The notes under the pieces were generated by a model. It ran no database searches. It saw only the letters and a list, made by a program, of their open reading frames with translations, and had not been told where the DNA came from. Position numbers and translations under genes: made by a program. Positions 7,654 to 14,354 of a stretch of DNA of 64,000 bases are shown here, piece by piece. Numbering within the stretch: the stretch's first letter is position 1; every line of letters begins with the position of its first letter. Source of the DNA: Pseudomonas frederiksbergensis (lineage in GTDB: Bacteria > Pseudomonadota > Gammaproteobacteria > Pseudomonadales > Pseudomonadaceae); assembly GCF_003732705.1 (NCBI RefSeq), contig NZ_MOBR01000044.1:48356-112355 (forward strand). Direction: 5' to 3'.

Positions 7654-9956
7654 CCGTTGTCCTCCGTGGACCGCGGCAAGTTGCCCAAGGCTGGGCCGGT
7701 TTCGCTGCCCGAGGGCACAATGCTCCCGGCTTTCAGCAGTTCGGCGGCTTGTTGGCTGCTGACCGCTTTGCTGAAGAAATACCCTTGGGCGTTCATCGGC
7801 GAACCTGTGGCCATCAGCGAACTGCGTTGCTCCTGGGTTTCGACACCTTCGGCAATGATTCCGATCCCTACGTCACGGGCGAAATTGATAATCGCGCGCA
7901 ATGTATTCGCGCTCGCCGGGTCCTGGGCGGCAGTGTCAATAAAGGCCTGGGCGAGTTTCAGGTGGTTGACCTGATAGGTCTTGAGGTAATCGAACGACGA
8001 ATATTCAGTGCCGAAGTCGTCGATGGCGATCTTCACCCCCAACTCCCGCAGGCGCGGCAGCACATCGTTGTGGGTCCATTTGGTCTGGGCCAGGGTCGCT
8101 TCGGTGACGTCGAAGCGCAGGTCCCACGGGCACAGCTCCCAGCGTGCGGTGGTGCGCAGCACGTCATAAATCAGTTCGGGACCACTCTTGAGCTGGGCCA
8201 GGGACAGCTTGATCGCAATCACCGGCGGCGCCATGTCCTCGTCACGCCACTGACGCATCTGCCGGCAGGCCTGGTCCAGCACCCAGTGACCGAGGGCGAC
8301 AATGGTCCCGGTTTTTTCCGCCGCCGGGAGGAACGCCGGGCCTTCAAGCAAGCCGCGAGTGGGGTGGTTCCAGCTGACCTGGGCTTCCATGCCGAGGATC
8401 TTGCCGGTGCTCAGGTCGACTTCCGGCCAGTAATTCAGTTCCAGCTCTTCGTGCTCGATGGCGGATTTCAGGTCGCTGGCGATGGTCATGCGCTCGACCA
8501 CCTCCTGATTGATCTCCTCGGAATGGAAGTGGTACTGGTTGCGGCCCTGCTCTTTGGAGCGATACAGCGCCATGTCGGCCTGGGTCAACAGGCTGTCGGC
8601 ACTGAGGATGTCCGGGGTGCAACTGCTGATACCGATGCTGACCGAGGCCCGCACATCGTTGCCGTCCAGGGAGTAGGGCAGTACCAGCGAATCGCGAACC
8701 TTGGCCGCCAGCGCCGCAGACTGGGTCGGGTCGTTGACATCGAGTTGCAAGATCGCGAATTCATCACCACCGAGGCGTGCGACCACGTCGTTTTCGCGCA
8801 CGCAGGCCTTGATCCGCCGCGCGACCTCTTGCAGCAACAGGTCGCCCACCGGGTGGCCGAGGGTGTCGTTGATGCGTTTGAAGTGATCCAGGTCCAGGTA
8901 AAAAATCGCGAACGCGGTGGCGCCCCGACGATTGGCCGCGAACGCCTGGTGCAACCGCTCGATCAGGGTCGCGCGGTTGGCCAGCCCGGTCAGCCCGTCG
9001 GTGCGGGCCAGCAAGGCGATTTTCTCTTCGGCGAGCCGGCGTTCAGTGATGTCGAGGATGATGCCTTCGACTTCCAGCAACCGACCTTCAGCGTCCCGCA
9101 CCGGGATGTAGCGGTTTTCCACCCAGCGCCACGCGCCGTCGCCAGTGCGCATACGAAACTCGATGGACGCCCCCTGCGCATGCCGGTCCAGCACCCGTTC
9201 CATCGCACTGTCGACTTTCGCCAGGTCGTCCGGGTGAATCAGCTCCTTGGACCAATTGGCCGAGGCCACCAGTTTGGCCGCGATGTGCCCGTATTTGGTG
9301 ATGTTGTGGGAAATGTACATCAGCGGGAACGACGGTTCGCCCCGCAGCCGATACAGAATCGTCGGGCTGTTCTGCACGATGATGTTGGCGTCGGACAGCT
9401 CCAGGGTGCGCGCTTCCACCGCTTGTTCGAGCAGGGACATCTTCAGTTCGGCGTCTTCGGTCATTTGCCATTTGGCGGTGAGCGCGCTGGCCATCTGGCG
9501 GATTTCGATGGCATCGAAGGGTTTTTTCAGGATCAGCAGGCGATCGCCCAGTTCCAGGCGTTCGTCGATGTCTTCCCAGGAATAGTCGGAATAGGCCGTG
9601 CACAGCGCCACTTGCAGCTTGGGGTCGACCTGCCACAGCCGTTCGATGGTTTCCAGGCCGTCCCAGCCCGGAGGCATGCGCATGTCAATAAAAGCCATGG
9701 CGTAGGGCATGTCGTTGGCCAGTGCCGTTTCGACCATGTTCAGGGCTTCAAGACCCTGAAACGCCGATTCGAGGGTGAAACTTTGCAGTGTGATAGCCGC
9801 CGTCGATCCGAAAAGGGCTCTTTCGGTGCTGTCCAGATCGTGGTCCTCGATGGTCTGAGGGCTGAGGATCTTCGCGAAATCCTGATGGATCGAAGCTGTA
9901 TCGTCGACGATGAGGATGCGCCGGTTAACCCGTGCAAGCAGCGCATTCATAGGCAT
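7650..9956 (-). CDS. REC-PAS-GGDEF-EAL protein, predicted diguanylate cyclase
   Basis: About 768 residues from the ATG at 9956. An alternative ATG is at 9950, and a GTG at 10034 adds a basic leader not seen in its paralogues. Receiver (IDMRMPPGWDG), PAS_3-type domain at roughly 190-305 ending in DITERRLAEE, GGDEF domain with intact FYLDLDHFK and LGGDEF (396-400) plus an REND I-site, then EAL. The EAL domain is degenerate: EAQ for EAL (524-526), IAIKLSL for the Asn motif, RFDVTE for ELEITE, DDFGTEYSS, and KLAQAF without the catalytic Asp. It is therefore likely a cyclase whose EAL module is inactive or ligand-binding. First gene of the five-gene operon, divergent from the HD-GYP-like gene. Confidence 0.88.
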   Translation of the reverse strand: MPMNALLARVNRRILIVDDTASIHQDFAKILSPQTIEDHDLDSTERALFGSTAAITLQSFTLESAFQGLEALNMVETALANDMPYAMAFIDMRMPPGWDGLETIERLWQVDPKLQVALCTAYSDYSWEDIDERLELGDRLLILKKPFDAIEIRQMASALTAKWQMTEDAELKMSLLEQAVEARTLELSDANIIVQNSPTILYRLRGEPSFPLMYISHNITKYGHIAAKLVASANWSKELIHPDDLAKVDSAMERVLDRHAQGASIEFRMRTGDGAWRWVENRYIPVRDAEGRLLEVEGIILDITERRLAEEKIALLARTDGLTGLANRATLIERLHQAFAANRRGATAFAIFYLDLDHFKRINDTLGHPVGDLLLQEVARRIKACVRENDVVARLGGDEFAILQLDVNDPTQSAALAAKVRDSLVLPYSLDGNDVRASVSIGISSCTPDILSADSLLTQADMALYRSKEQGRNQYHFHSEEINQEVVERMTIASDLKSAIEHEELELNYWPEVDLSTGKILGMEAQVSWNHPTRGLLEGPAFLPAAEKTGTIVALGHWVLDQACRQMRQWRDEDMAPPVIAIKLSLAQLKSGPELIYDVLRTTARWELCPWDLRFDVTEATLAQTKWTHNDVLPRLRELGVKIAIDDFGTEYSSFDYLKTYQVNHLKLAQAFIDTAAQDPASANTLRAIINFARDVGIGIIAEGVETQEQRSSLMATGSPMNAQGYFFSKAVSSQQAAELLKAGSIVPSGSETGPALGNLPRSTEDNG

Positions 9957-10034
9957 ACGCCCCGGGCGACAGCGGTTCGAAACGGTCTGTTCATAGGGGC
10001 ATCCTTTTCCCTGATCACCTGGCCGAACGGTCAC

Positions 10035-10214
10035 AGAATGTGGATCCGAGTCAGCTCAGCATAGTCCTTTGTCTGGAGTTCGCTTGGGGGATTGGAATGA
10101 ATGAGTTGAGGGCAGTGTCTGAAAATCATCTAGCCTGTAGATCAGGCTCCGACAAGAGTGGATGTTTGTCGTCGCCTGACACAGCGGTAGACCCGTTTTA
10201 CTCGAGGTGACGCC
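10035..10214. promoter_or_regulatory. Divergent promoter region of the c-di-GMP cluster
   Basis: This 180-bp stretch separates the operon read leftward from the HD-GYP-like gene read rightward. It holds a perfect inverted repeat AGCCTG-TAGAT-CAGGCT at 10132-10148, a candidate operator shared by both directions, and a strong ribosome site GAGGTGA just before 10215. I see no sigma-54 -24/-12 element. The operator role is inference from symmetry and position. Confidence 0.45.
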
Positions 10215-11585
10215 ATGGAAGAGCAACTCCCCACGACTTTGACCGATAGACCCAAGGTGTTGCTGGTCGACGACGAGGAATCAATCCTCAGCAGCCTGCG
10301 TCGTCTGTTGCGCGGCCAGCCCTACGACGTATTGTTGGCGACCAGCGGTGCCCAGGCCCTGGAAATCATGGCGCAACAGCCCATCGATCTGGTGATGAGC
10401 GACGCGCGCATGCCCAATATGGATGGCGCCACGTTGCTGGCTCACATCCATCAGCTGTACCCGACGACCACGCGCATCCTGCTGACCGGCTACGCCGACC
10501 TGCCGACGATCATCAAGGCGATCAACGACGGGCAGATCCACCGTTACATCAGCAAACCCTGGAACGACGAAGAACTGCTCCTGACCTTGCGTCAGGCGCT
10601 GGAACATCATCATTCCGAGCACGAACGCCGGCGCCTGGTGCAGTTGACCCGCCAACAGAACGACCAGTTGAAAACCCTCAACTCGACCCTGGAAAAACAC
10701 GTCGCGGCGCGCACTTCCGAGCTGCAACAGACCGCCGACATGCTCGACCTGGCCTATGAAGAGCTCAAACACAGCTATGTCACCGGCACCGAAGTGTTCT
10801 CGTTGCTGGCCAATTTGCGTCTGCCGCCGGCCAAACAGACTAACCGCCAGATCATCGAACTGGTGCGGGTGTACTGCAAACTCCACGGCCTGGATGAGGG
10901 CACCAGCCGCGACCTGACCATGGCCGCCGCGCTCTACAACATCGGCAAGCTGAGCTGGACCGACAGCATGATGATCACGCCGTCGGACATGCTCCATCAC
11001 ATCGACCGCGACCGTTATCGCGAGTATCCGAAGCAGAGTGAGTCGCTGCTGATGACCCTCGACCCGATGAAGGACGCTGCACGGCTGATCCTGCATCACC
11101 AGGAACGCTGGGACGGCAGCGGCTTCCCCGACAGGCTCAAGGGCGAGGCGATTCCGTTCGGCGCGCGGTTGCTGAAACTGGCGGTGGACTTCATCGAATT
11201 GCAGCGCGGGTTGATCCTCGAACGGCAGATGAACAGTGACGAAGCGCTGGTGTATATCCGCAGCTATTCCGGGCGGCTCTACGATCCGGAGTTGGTGGAG
11301 GATTTCATTCAGGTCTGTGCCGCGTACCTCAGTGATGTGACGCTGGCCGACCCGTCGGTCAAAGTGCTGACCACCCGGGACCTGGCGCCGGGCATGATCC
11401 TGGCGCGCAACCTCAATGCCGACAACGGCATGCTGCTGCTCAATGCCGGCAAGGTGCTGAACGGTCCGCTGGTGGACAAGTTAATTGCCTTTGAAACCAT
11501 GGAAGGCGCCAAGTACAGCGTCTTCGTGAAAATCCCTGAAGAAGTCGAAGCCTTGCTCCTACAGGTTATGCTTTTGGCCTTTTGA
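10215..11585 (+). CDS. Response regulator with HD-GYP-like domain
   Basis: 456 residues. A receiver (LLVDDEESILSSLRRLL; acceptor Asp63 in VMSDARMPNMDG) is joined by a coiled coil (about 135-185) to an HD-GYP-like domain and a C-terminal extension. The class hydrolyses c-di-GMP using the pairs HD and HxxxxDGxGYP. Here the HD pair reads YN (AALYNIGK, 241-242) while HHQERWDGSGFP (294-305) is kept, so metal binding is probably impaired. It may be a c-di-GMP effector or an inactive phosphodiesterase. It is transcribed divergently from the GGDEF-EAL operon and probably belongs to the same circuit. The last twelve codons run through a partial REP element (11551-11565), so the C-terminus appears REP-derived. 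Confidence 0.85.
   Translation: MEEQLPTTLTDRPKVLLVDDEESILSSLRRLLRGQPYDVLLATSGAQALEIMAQQPIDLVMSDARMPNMDGATLLAHIHQLYPTTTRILLTGYADLPTIIKAINDGQIHRYISKPWNDEELLLTLRQALEHHHSEHERRRLVQLTRQQNDQLKTLNSTLEKHVAARTSELQQTADMLDLAYEELKHSYVTGTEVFSLLANLRLPPAKQTNRQIIELVRVYCKLHGLDEGTSRDLTMAAALYNIGKLSWTDSMMITPSDMLHHIDRDRYREYPKQSESLLMTLDPMKDAARLILHHQERWDGSGFPDRLKGEAIPFGARLLKLAVDFIELQRGLILERQMNSDEALVYIRSYSGRLYDPELVEDFIQVCAAYLSDVTLADPSVKVLTTRDLAPGMILARNLNADNGMLLLNAGKVLNGPLVDKLIAFETMEGAKYSVFVKIPEEVEALLLQVMLLAF
11551..11565. repeat. Partial REP inside the 3' end of a coding region
   Basis: CCTTGCTCCTACAGG equals the right arm of the TGTAGGAGC REP family and is translated as part of the HD-GYP-like protein's C-terminus. 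Only one arm is present. Confidence 0.6.
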
Positions 11586-11604
11586 CCTAGGCCAATCCAG
11601 ATCC

Positions 11605-12027
11605 ATGTCCACGTCCCCTCGCATCATCCACATCGCCGCCGCCCTGTTGATCGGCCCCGACGGTCGCACCTTGCTGGTACGCAAGCGCGGCACCGAAGCC
11701 TTCATGCAACCGGGCGGCAAGATCGAAGCCCATGAGCTTCCCGTCCACGCCCTGGCCCGCGAGCTGGAAGAAGAACTGAACCTGGTCATCGATCCAGCGC
11801 AGGCCACTTACCTGGGGCATTTTTCGGCACCGGCCGCTAACGAGCCCGGATTTATCGTACGGGCCGAACTCTTTCTGCTGACCATCGACTCAGACGTCTC
11901 CCCGGCGGCCGAGATCGAAGAGGTACGCTGGATCGACCCGGCCACCGACGGCCATCTCACGCTGGCGCCATTGACACGGGATGTGATCCTGCCGTTTTAT
12001 CGAGCCTCGCTGACCACGATCGCCTGA
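11605..12027 (+). CDS. Nudix hydrolase
   Basis: 140 residues, a compact single-domain Nudix protein. The Nudix box begins GGKIEAHELPVHALARELEE (about 36-55) and fits GX5EX7REUXEEXGU, with Asn replacing the last Gly. Such enzymes cleave nucleoside diphosphates linked to another moiety; the substrate cannot be assigned. The start has little Shine-Dalgarno sequence. It is followed after 24 bases by the LysE-type exporter and then an acetyltransferase, probably one transcript. No link to the preceding signalling gene is evident beyond shared orientation and a 19-base gap. Confidence 0.85.
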   Translation: MSTSPRIIHIAAALLIGPDGRTLLVRKRGTEAFMQPGGKIEAHELPVHALARELEEELNLVIDPAQATYLGHFSAPAANEPGFIVRAELFLLTIDSDVSPAAEIEEVRWIDPATDGHLTLAPLTRDVILPFYRASLTTIA

Positions 12028-12051
12028 TCAAGACACCAAGGACTGCCCCCC

Positions 12052-12690
12052 ATGATCCCGCTTCAAGACTTGTTGATCTTTGCCGCCGCCGCATTGTTGA
12101 TGGTGCTGACGCCGGGGCCGAACATGATCTACCTGATCTCCCGTTCGATCTGCCAGGGGCGCAAGGCCGGGGTGACTTCGTTGCTCGGTGTGGTGGCGGG
12201 GTTTTTCGTGCATTTGTTCGCCGCCGCGGCCGGTTTGACCGCGGTGTTCCTGGCGGTGCCGATGGCCTACGAAATACTGAAATGGGCGGGCGCCTTGTAC
12301 TTGGTGTGGTTGGCCTGGCAAGCGGTCAAACCCGGCGCGCGTTCACCGTTCGAAGCGCAGCAGTTGCCGCCGGATTCCTCGCGCAAACTGATCACCATGG
12401 GCTTTCTCACCAGCGCCTTGAACCCGAAGATTGCGGTGTTCTACCTGTCGGTGTTCCCGCAATTCATCAGCCCGGAACATGGCTCGGTGTTTACCCAGAG
12501 CATCATTCTCGGTCTGACCCAGATCAGCGTGAGTTTTTGCGTCAACCTGCTGATTGCGCTGTTCGCCGCGGGCATTGCGTCGTGGTTCGTCAACAACCCG
12601 ACCTGGCTGGCGGTGCAACGCTACTTCATGGGGTTCGTGCTGTCGGCATTGGCGGTGCGGCTGATGCTTGAACAACGCAGGACGGCGTGA
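12052..12690 (+). CDS. LysE/RhtB family amino acid exporter
   Basis: 212 residues with about six hydrophobic segments, the normal LysE/RhtB size. The N-terminal TPGPNMIYLISRSICQGRKAG (within residues 19-40) is the family signature, and GFLTSALNPKIAVFYLSVFPQF in the middle is the second conserved block. These inner-membrane proteins export amino acids such as homoserine, threonine or lysine; the substrate here is not determined. AAGGA lies about 9 bases before the ATG. Its stop overlaps the possible GTG start of the next gene, so translation may be coupled. Confidence 0.88.
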   Translation: MIPLQDLLIFAAAALLMVLTPGPNMIYLISRSICQGRKAGVTSLLGVVAGFFVHLFAAAAGLTAVFLAVPMAYEILKWAGALYLVWLAWQAVKPGARSPFEAQQLPPDSSRKLITMGFLTSALNPKIAVFYLSVFPQFISPEHGSVFTQSIILGLTQISVSFCVNLLIALFAAGIASWFVNNPTWLAVQRYFMGFVLSALAVRLMLEQRRTA

Positions 12691-12692
12691 TC

Positions 12693-13190
12693 ATGTGGAT
12701 TGAACGCCTGGACGCCAGCCATGCCCTGGACTATCGGGCATTGATGCTCGAAGCCTATGACCTGCATCCGCAAGCCTTCACCTCCAGCGTGCGCGAACGC
12801 GCCGCGATGCCGCTGGGGTGGTGGGAATCACGGTTGACCAGCAAGCTGGACGTGGTGTTTGGCGCGTTCGTGGAAGGCCAGTTATCGGGCATCGTTGGCC
12901 TGGCCTTCGAACCCCGGGAAAAGGCCCGGCACAAGGCAACGCTGTTCGGCATGTACGTGTCCGGCAAGGTTCGTCAACACGGGCTCGGCTTTGCGCTGAT
13001 GCAAGCGGCACTGGCAGAAGCGCAAGACCATCCGGGCCTGAAGCTGATCCAGTTGACCGTCACCGCGGGCAATGACGCAGCGTTCAAGTTGTATCAGCGT
13101 TGCGGCTTTATCCAGTACGGGCTGGAGCCGTTGGCGGTGCGAGTGGGCGAGGACTACTTCGACAAAATCCACATGTGGCGCGAACTCTAA
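12693..13190 (+). CDS. GNAT family N-acetyltransferase
   Basis: A 165-167 residue protein. A GTG at 12687 overlaps the exporter stop, and an ATG lies at 12693; I use the ATG but cannot exclude the GTG. The acetyl-CoA binding region is seen as LFGMYVSGKVRQHGLGFALMQAAL (R/QxxGxG/A-type: RQHGLGFAL), followed by LIQLTVTAGNDAAFKLYQRCGF, the typical motif B. It acetylates an amine substrate that cannot be named from sequence. Last gene of the Nudix-LysE-GNAT group; a long palindromic repeat follows within 15 bases and may terminate transcription. Confidence 0.85.
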   Translation: MWIERLDASHALDYRALMLEAYDLHPQAFTSSVRERAAMPLGWWESRLTSKLDVVFGAFVEGQLSGIVGLAFEPREKARHKATLFGMYVSGKVRQHGLGFALMQAALAEAQDHPGLKLIQLTVTAGNDAAFKLYQRCGFIQYGLEPLAVRVGEDYFDKIHMWREL

Positions 13191-13202
13191 AACCACCACA
13201 AT

Positions 13203-13313
13203 GATCGTTCCCACGCTCTGCGTGGGAATGCCGCCCGGGACGCTCTGCGTCCCATCCAGAGCCGAACGCGGAGCGTCCGATGAGGCATTCCCACGCAGAG
13301 CGTGGGAACGATC
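13203..13313. repeat. Long palindromic repeat, GATCGTTCCCACGC family (copy 1)
   Basis: The left end GATCGTTCCCACGCTCTGCG is mirrored at the right end (CGCAGAGCGTGGGAACGATC), with an inner inverted pair GACGCTCTGCGTC / GACGC-GGAGCGTC type. Each arm is itself a hairpin (CCCACGC-TCT-GCGTGGG). Copies occur at 21744, 29231 area, 30231 and 39563. Between convergent GNAT and metR genes. Confidence 0.9.
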
Positions 13314-13317
13314 GGGG

Positions 13318-14247
13318 TTAGCGAACTGCGCTAACGCCGTCGAGGGTGGAAAACGACGTGTCCTTCGCCGTCAGCAAGAAATCCCGCATATACGGCGCAT
13401 CCAGCATGTCCGCGCGAATTCCCGCGTACAGCGTCGCAAACAACCCTTTCTCACCCAGCCGCTTGGCCTTCACGTAACCCCGTGAGCTGTATTCATGCAG
13501 CGCCCAATGGGGCATGCCGCACACGCCGCGGCCGCTGGCCACCAGTTGCATCATCATCACCGTCAGTTCCGAGGTGCGGACCTGGGCCGGTTCGACATCC
13601 GCCGGTTCCAGGAAACGAGTGAAGATGTCCAACCGATCCCGCTCCACCGGGTAAGTGATCAAGGTTTCCGTGAGCAGGTCTTCCGGGACGATGTAGGCCT
13701 TGTTGGCCAAGCGGTGCTGATTGGCCACCGCCAGCATCGCTTCATAGGTGAACAACGGCACGTAAGTGATCCCGGCCAGTTCCAGCGGATCGGAGGTCAC
13801 CACCAAATCCAGATCGCCCCGGGCCAGGGCCGGCAGCGGGGCGAAGGAGAAGCCTGAGGCCAGGTCGAGTTCAACTTCCGGCCAGGCGTCGCGGAACTGG
13901 TCGATGGTCGGCATCAGCCACTGGAAACAACTGTGGCACTCGATCGCCATGTGCAAACGCCCGGCAGTGCCGCCCGCCAGCCGCGCGATGTCGCGCTCGG
14001 CGCCACGCAGCAGCGGCAGGGTGGCGTCGGCCAGTTGCAGCAGGCGCAAACCGGCGCTGGTGAAACGCACCGGTTTGGTCTTGCGCACGAACAACGGCAT
14101 GCCCATGCGTTCCTCCAATTCCTTGAACTGGTGGGACAGGGCCGACTGCGTCAGGTGCAGGCGGTCGGCCGCATCCACCAGGCTATCGGCTTCGCGCAAG
14201 GCGTGCAGGGTCTTCAAGTGACGGATTTCAAGCACCGGGGGCTCCAT
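13318..14247 (-). CDS. metR: LysR-type regulator MetR
   Basis: 309 residues. An N-terminal winged helix-turn-helix (DSLVDAADRLHLTQSALSHQ within 15-36) is followed by an LysR co-inducer domain. The sequence IRHLKTLHALREADSLV and the divergent position 107 bp from metE identify MetR, the homocysteine-responsive activator of methionine synthesis genes. The stop lies immediately beyond the palindromic repeat at 13203-13313. ATG with GAGG-like sequence upstream. It is expected to bind the shared intergenic region and regulate metE and itself. Confidence 0.93.
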   Translation of the reverse strand: MEPPVLEIRHLKTLHALREADSLVDAADRLHLTQSALSHQFKELEERMGMPLFVRKTKPVRFTSAGLRLLQLADATLPLLRGAERDIARLAGGTAGRLHMAIECHSCFQWLMPTIDQFRDAWPEVELDLASGFSFAPLPALARGDLDLVVTSDPLELAGITYVPLFTYEAMLAVANQHRLANKAYIVPEDLLTETLITYPVERDRLDIFTRFLEPADVEPAQVRTSELTVMMMQLVASGRGVCGMPHWALHEYSSRGYVKAKRLGEKGLFATLYAGIRADMLDAPYMRDFLLTAKDTSFSTLDGVSAVR

Positions 14248-14277
14248 GAGGAAAACTTGTGATCAACACGAAAAGGT

Positions 14278-14290
14278 TGAGTTTGTCTCA
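14278..14290. promoter_or_regulatory. Candidate MetR box
   Basis: TGAG-TTTGT-CTCA is a perfect 4-5-4 inverted repeat with the geometry of the MetR consensus TGAA-N5-TTCA, differing by one symmetric base in each arm. It lies 30 bases upstream of metR and 65 bases upstream of metE, where a MetR site is expected. Confidence 0.55.
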
Positions 14291-14354
14291 TGTTGGCTTG
14301 GGTGTCGACAATAGGCCCACGTTTTACACCATCTTTGAAAGGGAGAAATTCACC

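Noticed and set aside
7644..10064. 806-codon open frame on the plus strand opposite the GGDEF-EAL gene
   Set aside because: It is the complementary-strand shadow typical of high-GC coding DNA; composition is His/Gln/Arg-rich and no domain is recognisable.
14248..14354. SAM or cobalamin riboswitch before metE
   Set aside because: The gap is only 107 bp, shared with metR, and lacks the conserved elements of either class; MetR control is sufficient.
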